64,000 bases of DNA, from assembly GCA_013397455.1 (NCBI GenBank), contig VYZB01000077.1, positions 155,516 through 219,515 on the forward strand, written 5' to 3'. The stretch comes from Crotophaga sulcirostris. Lineage: Eukaryota > Chordata > Aves > Cuculiformes > Crotophagidae. The translations under genes and the position numbers were made by a program. Below, piece after piece: positions 1 through 11,874 of this stretch; the first letter of the stretch is position 1, and the number at the start of each line of letters is the position of its first letter. The notes beneath the pieces are model-generated. The model did not search any database. It was not told the DNA's origin and saw nothing but the letters and a program-made list of their open reading frames with translations.

Positions 1-756
1 ATGATGTTACGTATGGTTTGGATCATTTGGTAGAAGTCCATTTCCTTTTTTGTTGTCATTGATGCTACTAGCATCTCAAGTTCATGTGGTTGAGTAGAGA
101 TTTTAATATTTTTTGAGAAGTTTCTTGCAGCACTGTGAGATAACATAATACCATCTATGTTTCAGCAAGTATCTGTGAAATGCAGAAAGACTAGCAGTAA
201 AGTAGACAGCTCACAGGCCACACCAGTAGCTCTCTTGTGCTATGTAAACATCAGACCAGAGTAAACACAGAGGCATAAGAACTAGCCATGGTTTTGGACA
301 AAATGTATATATGACTAGAAAGGAACTCAGAACTCTTGATCTTTGTCTAGTCTATAAAAGGAAGCATTTGATGTTGGTTTTGAAAAAGCCCCTTCATTTT
401 CGTTGGTGTCAAAACCAGGCAAATAAAGTACTCACAGATATTTTAAAGATGGTAGCAAAACTACTTGGAAGTTGTGATACTACACAAAACTGCTTCCTGA
501 GCACAGATAAAGAAAGTAGTTGAGAGGGCAGACTTGATAAACAAGAATTTGAGTGTTTGGGGTTCTTCTGCATGAGACACTTAATAAGCAATTTCTACCA
601 ATGATTGCCTATTGGAGATGCTTGTCTTTACTTAGCAAGAACGGAAGGTTGCGTTTAGGGCTGCATTAAAACCTGCTTGTATTCAATGATGCTACCTTTG
701 AAAGTTAGTCCTAGGAGGAATATTTGTGTATTCAAACTTTTACATCACTGAATGAT

Positions 757-1232
757 GATCACAGTATTACAAGGTTGGAAAGGACCTCTGAGATCATTGA
801 GTCCAACCTATAACCCAACACCAACACTAACCCATGATCTAAACCATGGCACTAAGTGCCTCATCCAATCTCCTCTTAAACACCTCCAAGGATGGCAACT
901 CCACCACCTCCGCGGGCAGCGCATTCCAATGGCCAATCACCCTTCCAGTGAAGAATTTCTTCCTCATGTCAAGCCTAAACCTCCCCTGACGAAGCTTGAG
1001 TCCGTGTTCTGTCACTGGTCACCTGTGAGAAGAGATCAACCCCTGCCTGACTACAACCTCCTTTTAGGTAGTTGTAGAGAGCAATAAGGTCTCCCCTGAG
1101 CCTCCACTTCTCCAGGCTAAACAACCCCAGCTCCCTCAGTCGCTCTTCATAGGGCTTGTGCTCCAGCCCCTTCACCATCTTCGTTGCTCTCCTTTGGACA
1201 CACTCTGGTATCTTGACATCTTTCTCAAACTG
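757..1232 (-). mobile_element. CR1 LINE, 5'-truncated 3' fragment
   Basis: Read on the - strand this is the 3' part of a CR1 retrotransposon. Its translation at 1178-975 contains [20 protein letters not shown] and then [20 protein letters not shown], the hallmark C-terminal segment of avian CR1 ORF2. It ends toward base 757 in the CR1 3' tail (GGTTGGAAAGGACCTCTGAG on the + strand). The copy is truncated at its 5' end, as is usual for CR1, and is degenerate, with a poorly preserved terminal octamer. It lies antisense to JPH1 inside an intron. Boundaries are good to about 10-20 bases. Confidence 0.93.
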
Positions 1233-4200
1233 AGATATGCCTTTTCAGGTTGTAGCAATAGTATAATATTAAATTGTGGGCTAGCGTTGTGTTATATTTT
1301 TAGATCATGTCAGTAGTACATGGTTTGAAGGACAGCAGGCTGCCAGATCAAATCACACAGTTCCATAAAATAAATACTTGTAGGCATCATTCTCCATGAC
1401 GTTCATGGATCTAGTGAGTGAGTAACTGTTGGCACATGCTAATTTCAGTGTTGCCTCCAGTGCAGTAGGAGAGGAAAGGCTACCAGAGGTAGAACTTAAG
1501 AAAGCAGCAATGCTGGCCACAGATTGAGAAGCCCTAGAAGTCTAAGCTGGAGAAAATTTCAGCGAAGGAAAGGTATTTCCAGGGGAGGATGAGGAGGAAA
1601 TGAGGAGTTGATAGTAAAAGAGAATTAAGGAAGATTACAAAGTATCCTAAAGGATAAACATTATATTTTAGGGTATTTTTGGATTATGCAAAGCATGCAG
1701 TCTTCTCCTTCTTCTCTACCTTGTAGTTTGTTTTCCTAGGCAGCCATGGTACTTCCATGCTGGTGGTAATAACTTCAGAAAAAAGAAACTATTGTAAAGC
1801 AGCCAAATCTAATATACATGTTGATCTAGACAAGATCTTTTATTTTCCCCTAGCTAGGGAAGCTACTTGATAGCATTTAAAATGTTGATCATACCTCACC
1901 AAAATGCCATTGCCATCAGAGGCTAAAAGGTAAAGCAGGCATCCAGACTTGGGTTTCTTTTCCTCACCGCATAGTGTCAACGTCCCTTCCATTTGAATTC
2001 CTCTTTCTCTTTTGTGACGTGCTTTATTCTTAAGTTTTAGGAAATGTTTGATTTTTTTCGGTAAAGCATTTTCAAATACAGTTAAGGAGAGTCATTATTC
2101 CAGCTGGCGTAACCGACTTTAGAGGCAGCCAAAACAGGGCAACAAGACATTGTTGTGTCATTTTGAATTAAGGAATTATTAATTAACATTTATATGTATC
2201 AGTAGGAACAAGGCATTTCTTTCTAGGGAAATTCCTCCTCCAACTTGGCAATCAAGTCAGATGCACTTTTACTGTCTAGGGGCCAGAAATCTTAAATACC
2301 TTGCTTCACATTGACCCAGCCATGAAGCGGTTGTACCTTTCCATGTCCTATTGCTGGAGCACTATATCCATCAGAAGGATAACCTCTTAAACTACCATTT
2401 CTAAGTCAGGCAGAAATGATGGCTTAGAGCCCTGTGCCACTTTAAGCACCTTGTCTTATATCCATCAGTTTCCTTATGGTTATAATCCTCACCCCTTAAT
2501 TTCCAGCCCCATTCAGTCCAAGTTGACGGCTGTCAAACATTACTAAAACCATAACCATATCTCAACTTTGCTCTGCTCAGTTCTTCAACACGTTACACAT
2601 ACATTGCACAGCCCTCCATACTTTTGACCTGCATTCAAACCAGCAGTCTAGCAGTTAATTTTTTTTTCTCTTACCAGTATAACTTTTAAGAAAAATAAGA
2701 ATAAAACCAAGGAAGTACTAATGACATTAATTATAGTTCTTCCCCCCCTACACATCTCCACAATGAAGCACTAATAAAAAACCTTGTCTTTCTAAAATTT
2801 ACTGAATATAGTTAATTGCCGTTTCGTAATGACTCATTGAATCTCTTCTTTTAGTAGACTGATAAATTAATATTTTTATTTCCTTCACCTACAGTAACCA
2901 TCCCAAATGCAGAGAAATTATTATAAAATAGATGTCTTATCCTGAAAAATCCTAACATAAGAGCATGTTGAATGCTTGCAGAAAAAAGGATCCAGTATAA
3001 GTTGATACTCTAATGGGTCGCTAGGCTTTCCAAGTTTTATTAATGTTCATCAGAGTAGCAAATAAATCTCATTATGAGAGCATAGGTATTGTTGGCAACA
3101 GTGATATATTAGAAAACCATCGATCACATCTGAAGATAAAAAAACAGATGGTTTCACCAGCTTCTTTCTCAAACAGTATATAGCAACCTGTAGAACCAAC
3201 ACCAAGCTGTATCGTGCCCTGAGTTTGAACTAGGATATAATGTGCAGTAAGAAACTTACTCATCATTTACTATTTAATTCTCCCTATCTTGAATTCTAAT
3301 TCAGTAGACAGTTCTAGCTTCTCCAGGAAGATTACATTTTATGACGGTACATGACAAACTTACAGCCAAAGTGCTGCGTTGGCTTTGATTACTCACAAGA
3401 CTTGCACTCCATTCCTAGTTTTGACAAAGGCTTCCTTTGCAACTTTAGGCTATCAGTTTGCCAAAGATTTTGCAAAGCTTTGGGCATAACAGTGCTTTAT
3501 TGGCAATGGACCACTGAATTCAGAGATTATATTCAGATGAAGCGTGTGTTTCAAGGTCATGATTTCCCTTTGTTTTAGTGCCTCCATTTTTTAAAGTGGC
3601 TCCTGGTGTAACGTTTTTGCTATCATTTGTATTGTACTTAGATAATTTGAATTTTTCAGAGCAGGAATTCTCTCATTTTTTTATATAAATGTTCAGGAGC
3701 TTAGTAAAAAGGGACCTCTAATCTTGGGTGCTATGTATATAGACTACAGTGGCCTGCTTGAGCAAATAGCTTTGATCTTGTCACCATTATCCCACAGACA
3801 ATTGGTAAATCTTGCAGTGAAGACTAAGAGTCTTCCCACTAAAAATGCATATGTGTAAACAAAATTAGGAAGTGAAGTATTTGCTTCACGGATGGAATTT
3901 ATCTGAAAGTGCAAGATAAATTTTCTTGTAATCATGAAATTATAATGTCATTTATTAGCTGCGTTACTCTTTATATAGCGCTATATATTTTTTACTTCTT
4001 TATGTAGTACTAAGGATAGGTTACATCACATAATGTGTACTCTAGTTTAAAAAACACAGAAATAAGCTCATGCTTACCTAATAAATAGTTAAATATATTC
4101 TGTAAATATTGTATCCTATAGCTGGCATTAGTGGCATTGCAATCTTTTTTTTTCTTTCAGAAGACTGATAAAATTGTAATATGAACTGCTTATTTTTCCT

Positions 4201-4278
4201 ACATTGTAAGAATGGTAGCGCTGTGGAGACAAAAGAGTGGAGAAAATATCATGAAGAAATTATTAGATGATTGTAAAA

Positions 4279-4362
4279 TTTTTTTTTTAATTGGGGTTTT
4301 TTTTTTTTTTTTTTTTTGTCTCTTTTTTTTTTCTTTTTTGTTTTTTTTTCTTTTTTTTTTCC
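4279..4362. repeat. T-rich low-complexity tract
   Basis: This is about 84 bases of nearly pure T on the + strand, interrupted by single G, C and AA bases. It is probably a slippage-prone polypyrimidine run within the JPH1 intron. It sits about 440 bases before the CR1 element and points the wrong way to be that element's tail; CR1 does not use poly-A tails. Confidence 0.9.
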
Positions 4363-4799
4363 TGTAAAATTGCACAGAGTAAGAGCCTAAAAGCTATTTC
4401 CATGTATTAAGAAGGTGGTTTTGCCAAGTTTTTAATTTTGCTCTGAAAAACAAATAGAGAGAATGTCTGAAGAATAAAATTATCTCTAGGGTAAAGAATA
4501 CATCAACCTCTAGTTTTTAAATATAGTTTTGCAAGTTATGATGACCTAGTTAGTCATAGTCTCTTTGGTAATGTCAGGTAATTCCCAAATTAGCATTTCT
4601 GCAGAGGTTATGATTACAGCACCTTCCATCCAAATCACCTTTAACTGATTTAAAGGTTGTGTCTAAGCCTTCACGTATGGGAGGAAGAGAAGGGGAAGGA
4701 GGATCCTCACCCCTTGTGCAACAGCCAAATACTTTACTACTGGGAGTACTGATCCACCACATGGATTGGAGGAACTCAGGTGACAAGACTGCTGGAGTA

Positions 4800-6157
4800 C
4801 TATAGCCTGTGCTTACCTATAGGATCTTACAGGGACTTATTTCAGTCATGTCCCAAGGGGGCAAAAGGGCACTTTCCAGGAAGTTGTTACAGCTAATCAA
4901 TAGGGCTTTAAACTAGGTTGGAAGGGGGAGGGGATCAATAGCAGGCTTGATGGAATAAAACTTGGGAATGACAATCCTGGTTCTGAGGAACGGTTTACTA
5001 GTGAGGACCCCTGGTCTGCCACCTCAGTGGAAGTGGGGGATAACACTTCAGGTAGAAGACACTTAGGATTTAAGACTATTCCCCTCAGGAAAGAGGTGGA
5101 AACAATAGCCTGACTGAAGTGCATTTACACTAATGCACACAGCATGGGCAGCAAACGGGGAGCTTGAAGCCTTTGCAAGGCAAGAAAACTACGATGTAAT
5201 TCCCATCATGGAAACACGGTGGGATGATTCACATAACCCAAGTGCTGCCATGGGTGGCTGTAAACTCTTCAGGCGGGATAGGCTTGGAAGGAGAGGTGGT
5301 GGGGTTGCTCTCTGTGTTAGAGAATGCTTTGATTGCATGGAGATCAGTAATGGTAATGATAGGATCGAGTGACTATGGATAAAAATCAGTGGGACACCCA
5401 ATAAGGCAGATATAGTGATAGGAGTCTGCTATCGGCTGCCCAGCCAGGACGAAGAAACTGGTGAGTTCTTCTGCAAGCAACTGAAAGAAGTCTCATGATT
5501 GCTAGCCCTTGTTCTTGTGGGGGATTTCAACCTTCCAGCTGTCTGCTGAAAGTATAGTACAACAGAAAGAAAACAATCTAGGAGGTTCATCAAATGTATG
5601 GAAGATAACTTCCTAATACAACTGGTGAGTGAACCAACTAGAGAAGTTGCCCTACTGAATCCACTGATTGTGAACAGAGAAGGCCTTGTGGGAGAGGTGA
5701 CTTTTGGAGGATGCCTGGGGCACAGTGATCAAGAAATGATAGAATTCTCAGTTCTAGGAGGAGTAAGGAGGTGGGCCAGCAGAACTGCTACCTTGGACTT
5801 CCCGAGACCAAACTTCGAACTGTTTAGAAAGCTGCTTGATAAGGATCCTTGGGAGGCAGTTCTGGATGACAAAGGGGCTCACTCCCAAGTGACAGGTGAT
5901 AGGGTGAGGGGAAATGGTCACAAGTTGTACCAGGAGAGATTCAGGCTAGACATTAAGAAAAATTTATTCACTGGAAGGGTGGTCAGGCAGTGGAACAGGC
6001 TGCCCAGGGAGGTGGTTGAGTCACCACCCCTGGAGGTGTTTAAAAGACACGTAGATGAGTTTCTCAGGGATATGGTTTAGTATAGTAAGTGGGCAGGTAC
6101 GGTTGGACTCGATGATCTCAGAGGTCTTTTCCAACCAGATGTTTGTATGATTCTATG
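4800..6157 (+). mobile_element. CR1 LINE with 5' part and 3' end, reverse transcriptase deleted
   Basis: This is a CR1 retrotransposon in the sense orientation of JPH1. Going 3', it has the CR1 leader-like segment (AGGGCTTTAAACTAGGTTGG near 4900), an endonuclease-domain coding part (about 5126-5880), and then a jump at about 5885-5890 directly to the ORF2 C-terminus. It finishes in the CR1 3' tail, GGACTCGATGATCTCAGAGG followed by TGATTCTATG ending at 6157. The roughly 1.5-2 kb expected to encode reverse transcriptase is absent. The left boundary is uncertain; similarity may begin somewhat before 4800. It is unusual in keeping 5' material, because most CR1 copies are short 3' stubs. Confidence 0.92.
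5126..6080 (+). pseudogene. CR1 ORF2 remnant: endonuclease fused in frame to C-terminus
   Basis: The reading frame opens with YTNAHSMGSK in one frame (5126 on), then shifts by one base near 5155 into the frame that runs to 6080. In that frame are an APE-type endonuclease segment with IMETRWDDS, RRDRLGRRGGGVALCV and the catalytic-loop motif VGDFNLP (about 5517-5540), and then [20 protein letters not shown] and [10 protein letters not shown]. The usual SDH triad is SDQ here, so a catalytic histidine is lost. Three TGA stops interrupt the frame (5370, 5496, 5547). After [19 protein letters not shown] the protein passes straight into [20 protein letters not shown] and [19 protein letters not shown], with the whole reverse transcriptase missing but the frame kept. 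It is dead as a transposition protein. Confidence 0.88.
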
Positions 6158-9100
6158 TAGAATCCAGGGCTGCAGGACTAGGCATCTTCTGTCGTAGTGT
6201 GGAGAGAGGCTGTCATCTGTATTGCAGAGTGTCACAGGCTTTACTACTTTCCCAAAATTTTTTACTGCTTCCAGAGTAAGAGCTCTTGTCCTCATGGAGT
6301 TTCTCAGAACATTCCTTCTAAGGCAAAATGCATCTGGCGCTATGAAAATGTTTCCCGTCGATACTGTTTGCTGATAGCAAAAGAATTCCCTGTCTTAATT
6401 AATTTTGGTTCAGAGAAAAGCTTTTAAAACTGTGTCCACTGCATACTGCCTTTTTACATGTGGACCAAGTAAGATGTTATAACATGTTCAAGGTCATATG
6501 GAAAGTTGCAAAAGAGTAGGATGCAGTTGATTAACTCTTAAAGAAGACAGTGCTACACAGAACTAAAATGTGCTAGAATATGGTATACTTCAGTTTTCAT
6601 ATTACTATTTTGAATTCAATGGTCTAGTGTTTTTTAGCTCTGTAAATTACTAACTACTCTGTTGTTTTATAGTATTAAAAACTACAGAACTATTCTTGTA
6701 TTACTTGAAAATGCATTGCCCTGAAGTCCTGCCAAAAATATCAGAATTTTTATTTGGTTGATGTGTTACTACAGAAGTCTTTTTTGCCAGTTAAAAGTAG
6801 TATTAACTTAATAATTTTGGGAATATAGGAATCATTACACTAAAATGAGGCAAAAGCTCATTGAGTTGTGGAAATGAGATTTGTGGCAGATTACTCAAAT
6901 ATGCGTATTGTCTGTGGAATTCAGAATTGCTCTTTGAAGAATCACCAGCCATATTGTAAGGAATCTTAGTGCCTTTAGCACTTCCTGAGCCCGTCCTTGT
7001 TCAGTCCCACCCTTTTCCTATATCCTCACCTTTTCTCTTTTGCAAACTGATCAAAATAGGTGAAACTGACTGGACTGAATAGGCAGGAGTATGAGCTGAA
7101 GCCCGTATATATAAATACATATCTATGCCTTTTTCGCTATTCTTGGTATGTTCTGTGATCCTTTTCAAGCTTCATTTTTCATCATGAGCTGATAAGGTAC
7201 AAGGTCTCTTCTTAGCCTTCTTGGGAAATACTGACTATATTTACAGTGTTCTGCAAGATGACGTTTTCAAACACTGCTTGAGTCACAATCCTGAAGCAGT
7301 CCCATGCTGCCAATAATGTACACCTCACTAGGCCATGGGGAAGGCATGCGGCTGTCACCTCTCTAAAAATGCTGTGGCAGAACCAGGGCACCCTTCTCTT
7401 CTCATTTACAGGGCTGGCCATGCTGTCACATCACTTACTGGAGCCCTTCCAGGAGGAAGGACAGGTTACAGAAGGGCTCCACAAGAAATTATAGATTTAG
7501 AACAAATATGGGTGTGTCTGCAACTAAACCAAAGCTTCCCCCGAGCTCACAGCCACCAATGAAATGCTGTTCAAGCAGACTAGCAGACAGTATGAGGCTC
7601 TTAAGCACACACATCACACACATCCACATAGTCCTTTAGCTTTCAGAGGCTATTCCCTCTCAAATACTGGCTAACTCACACTTCAATGGCATTGTCCAAA
7701 TGCTGTGTGGGCCAAAACAGCCAGCAAAGGTGTATCAATTTTGAACTAAGGATAGCAGGGCTATGTCACCATAAGAAAACACACATGTTCATCCACAAGA
7801 AAAGCTTATCTTTACATGGTTGTAAACTAGTTTTTGGTTCTGCTTTTCAGACCGAGTTCTCCTTAGTCACTCAGACATACCGTCTCTAGGAACTTATCTA
7901 CTAGTTGCTTGAACTGCAAACTGAAGTACAGAACTGTTTATTTTCCCACCTTCTTCTCACCCTCAAATCCTATTCTCTTCCTCATTAGGATCAGGCAACT
8001 GAGAAATCTTGTAGGATGAGATGTTTGTGACTCCCTTTCCAAATTCCCTTGACCCTAGTTCTTTAAACTCGCATTGTAGAGTGCTCTTATGCTAAACAAA
8101 AAGGACTCTGTTGCCCATGTCTGTAGTGTTAGATAATACCTTTAACAAAGGGGACAAGGTAAGTCCTGACAAGTATTCATCATCCTCATAAAGGAGTGAG
8201 AACTGTGTTCTCGGTGCTTCGGACAGGTGCATAATCTGATTGTACTGAATACAGTGAACAGATGTAAAAAAAGTCCTTGGACAATCTCCAAAGCTAACTT
8301 GAGCACAGAGCCAAGAATTTGAGAGTTGGAAAGACCTGTCAGGCAAGATTGAAGGCAAGGGATGTATCTCTAATAGCCATATGTGATGTACTGAGAGGTG
8401 GGAGGGAAGGTGGGCTGTTGTGTTATGTTAAGGCAGTAGTTGAATGGTCAGAAAGCCTTGGATTTTCCTTGAAGGCTATAGCCTTCCCTAGTGGGGCTCA
8501 GTGTCACTTAGCATCAAATACTGCCAAATACCCTATTAAAATATAACATCATTAGCCTATGGACAATTAACCTTCTTCCTGGAGAGATTTAGTTAAAGAT
8601 GTCATTTTTGTTTTGGTTTAAGTTTTTCAGTTTCCACTCTCCCAGTAGACTCTTCAGTCCATCAGGTGCTGTTAGAAGAATTCCTATCTTTATATGTGTT
8701 GGGCAGAGGAGAGCTGCCACAGAATGTGAATTTTCTAGATAGGTCAGGAGCAGATCAGGTGCCGTTGGAGCAGCATTGTAAAGCTAAAGAGAAGGTATTC
8801 CAATTGGAATAGCAATCATAAGGAGCAAGCCAAGGTGAATGTAGATGTGTCTGTAATAAATAATCATTGCAATTTGACAGTTCCATGGCTTGGGCTTAAA
8901 GATTATGCAGAGCTCTTTTAGCTGTCCTTTTCTCTTTATACCCCTAATTACATCCCATGTGAACATAGAAGAAAACCAAAAGTTATGCATGTTAAAAACC
9001 TCAGTGTTATCTTATGCATCTCGGCAAAGACAGAAGTTAATGCCCTACATAACAAATAATATTGTGCGCGGTGATGGTAACTGTAACTTTATATATGGCA

Positions 9101-9774
9101 ACTTTTAATTTGCTTTGTACTGCCTTTCCCTTTTACCAGAAAGATTATAAAAAGGTGTAAGAGCCAATCCTTTAGTCTTCTTCCCCTGTGCAGGCTGAAC
9201 TCCTCAAAGCTTCCTCCTCAAATTTCATTTGAGAACAAATCCCTACTTGTCTATGTCCAGCCTTCTCTCTCAACAACTCCCTATTTCCACCCCTGGAATT
9301 CAGAGATGCCAAAAACATTGTGATTCTACTGCTCAAAAGAGATTGCATGCCAAGCAATTCTCCTTCTCATCAATGCTTGCTTACGAGATGACTCAGTAAC
9401 TTGAAGAAACTTCATGCTGCTCTTCCTTCCTTCCTTCCTCTCATCTCAGCACTGTGTAGTGATGCATATGCTTCTGGCATCTGTAAAAACACTGTATCTG
9501 CCTAACACAGCTAGAGCCTCCTATAAACTGAAAAGCAGAAAAATGTGTGTAGACTTTCTTCTCTGGCCGCAGAATTTCTCTATGACATAAAACACAGATA
9601 AGCCTCACTTACAGAAGATAAAAAAAAAATCAAAGGAAAGCAGTTGTGCTAGCAAAGATAGAAGTGGAGAAGCAGTTGCAACGTATTTGGCAGAAGCCAT
9701 TATTAAACATACAGAAAGATTGTTGCAGTTCTTTGTTACCAGAGTTCCCCAGCTTCTGACTTCTTACAAGAGCT

Positions 9775-9885
9775 GATCCTGGAATCTGGGATGTGGCCTT
9801 TAGGAAGAAAAATAGAAAAAGCTGCCCACAATACACAGCTTTTTCTATTCTTTTTCCTAAAGGCCACATCCCAGATTCCAGGATC
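9775..9885. repeat. Near-perfect 50-bp inverted repeat with 11-nt loop
   Basis: The left arm 9775-9824 and right arm 9836-9885 are reverse complements at 48 of 50 positions; the two mismatches lie in the A-rich part GGAAGAAAAATAG versus GGAAAAAGAATAG. The 11-base spacer is CCCACAATACA. The arms begin and end with GATCCTGGAATCTGGG and CCCAGATTCCAGGATC. There is no transposase, no target duplication and no CR1 similarity. A transcript of the intron from either strand would fold into a long hairpin. Possible origins are a short templated inverted duplication or a small palindromic DNA transposon remnant; I cannot decide between them. Confidence 0.95.
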
Positions 9886-10763
9886 AGGATCAGAATTACA
9901 GCAATTTTCTTTCTTCAACAGAGTGTTTGCTCAAGTTTTAGCACTGAACTGTTATATCAGACAACCAGAACTGGGAGCAAAGCTTCTAGGCCAGTTTGCC
10001 TTTATGTAAACAGCTGCATAGAAAATGCACCTAGATTAATGTTTCCTAGTGGTGAATGTGTTCATAGGTGTTTAGGTAGGATTTGAGGTGAGAATATTCT
10101 TCACACTGGCTGCTCTGTATTTCCCTAGTGAATGTGAGAGAATTTGTCTTCCTAGCTGCTAAGCAGACTTGTGTTACTGACTAGAGTGGTTAACCTGGGT
10201 AACTGGTTGGATAAGGATGACAAAGCTAATCTGTGAGCATTCAACACATGTATATAAGACAAGTTAATATGCATACAAAGGGGAAAAAAGGGATTCAAGC
10301 CCTATTTCCTGCAGGTTATAGGGCAGAACCATTCTGATGGTTAATTATTTCCATGTCAAACAGATGCTATCATCATGAGGGTAGAAGTTAAATTGATTAG
10401 GTTAATTATGCAAAACATACTCAAAACATGCCTCAGAAATGAAAGGATGATAGATACATAAGGTAAGTCACTCTTCAGTCCCTGAGGCTTGACTTAAAGA
10501 CAATTTATGTCCTATGACCTTTTGCAAAGCTGAAGACAAAGTGACTGAACCAAATTAGTAAGTAGTCCAACAATTACCAAAATGTACAGTGACTTCAGCT
10601 GCTGAGTGATTTAGCATAAATCACCTTGTATGTCAGTGAATTTTTGTTAACGCTTGCCCATGCCAGCATTTTAATGAGACAGCCCAATCTGACATCCCAA
10701 TGCAATAGTTTTATTGTGTTATTTTTGTTTTAATCATAATATTTCTATTACACTATTTTTCAG

Positions 10764-11425
10764 GCCCTGATTATATAAAACAAAAATTTCAAGAAGGAAT
10801 GGATGTTAAAGAAAAATCTGAAGAAAAAGTTCAGGAAAAACCACCTACCCCAAAAGAGTCACCTCACTTTTATCGAAAAGGTACTACACCCCCTCGAACC
10901 CCAGAAGCAAGTCCAAGGCATAGTCCTTCTCTTTCTTCTGAGCCTTCTCCTTCAAAACAGCTGAAAAGGCAAAGCTCCACATCTGGAGCAAGACTCAGTC
11001 AAGAAAAAAAGCTTTTAGCCACTGAGAATATAACACCTGCAGTTAACAAGCCTTTATATTCAAAAGCACCGATGAAGGAGGAAGTAGCTGCAAAACACCA
11101 GCCAAAGTCTTCAGCCCATCACAATCCCATCAGCACAGAGAATGGGGAGCTACATGGTCACTACCATGGTTATTATGTAAAAATGAATCCAACAGTGCTT
11201 CCACAGGAGCTCAGGGAAGAAGATGAGTATGTCAACCCATCACCGTCAACACTTGCACGGATACCACCCTCACAGAAGCCAAGTCCTGTTAGATCTGGGG
11301 GTAAACCAGATGCCAAAGAAAACAAACCTGACACAAAAATTAAGAAACCAGAATTTGCTGCACCAAAGAACCCAGTTAATAATGAGTCACATTCAACAGT
11401 GGAAAAAGAAATAGAAAACAGCTCG
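10764..11425 (+). CDS. JPH1: Junctophilin-1, penultimate coding exon (divergent region)
   Basis: Junctophilin-1 ties the plasma membrane or T-tubule to the sarcoplasmic reticulum in muscle triads. This exon begins after CAG at 10763 with two bases (GC) that complete a split Gly codon, then reads PDYIKQKFQEG and continues for 220 codons. The stretch KPPTPKESPHFYRKGTTPP is a vertebrate junctophilin-1 signature, followed by a Ser/Pro-rich part, HGYYVKMN, and a Lys/Pro-rich low-complexity part (GGKPDAKENKPDTKIKKPEF). This is the cytosolic divergent region between the helical segment and the membrane anchor. The exon ends in phase 0 at ENSS before the donor GTGAGT (11426). No frameshift or internal stop is present. 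The MORN repeats that bind plasma-membrane phospholipid are on exons before the window. The identification rests on recalled family sequence plus the matching last exon. Confidence 0.96.
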
Positions 11426-11874
11426 GTGAGTACTGCAGAAAACCTTTTCACTTTCACTCCGCTTTTCCCTCCTAGTGCCAAGCTTTGAAACCTAAAGACA
11501 GGCAGAACTCACTTTTTTCAAATCTTCATCTGGATACAGTCTTCTAGCTAGAACCCACTACATCAGAATGGAGTGAGGAACAAATATTCCAGACCTTTAT
11601 ATTATCCTTTCTGAAAACTGAGAAGGAATGGTTGATATCCAGATACTGGCAGACTTTTGAAACATGAATCCCCGTTAGCTGTAGGTCCTAAATTTAACCT
11701 TTAGTGAATGAAGAGGTCTAGATAATTGTCATAATGTTTGGTTTTTATAAACGTTGTTTCTTTGAATCATTTTTGGTACTCCAATAGGAAAAAAAAACAG
11801 TGTGCCATTATTTAGATGGGATAAACAGAATGACTCGTTTAATGAGATCCAGTCAAACCAGAAGAATTTAAAAA

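Larger units (their letters stand above)
1..10763 (+). other. JPH1: JPH1 intron upstream of the penultimate coding exon (partial)
   Basis: The stretch ends in a polypyrimidine tract and CAG at 10761-10763, directly before the JPH1 coding exon, so it is intron of that gene; its 5' end lies before the window. I looked for the preceding junctophilin exon, which encodes the end of the alanine/arginine-rich helix, and did not find it here. Apart from two CR1 insertions, a poly-T tract and an inverted repeat listed separately, it holds only AT-rich sequence. The open frames of 60-111 codons in it are either CR1 translations or have no recognisable features. Confidence 0.8.

Noticed and set aside
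8310..8345. TTGAGAGTTGGAAAGACCTG resembling a CR1 tail
   Set aside because: The similarity stops after about 20 bases on both sides.
1..10763. The JPH1 exon preceding 10764
   Set aside because: I searched for its Ala/Arg-rich helix end (RQECDIARAVARELSP-like) and saw nothing; it should lie before the window.
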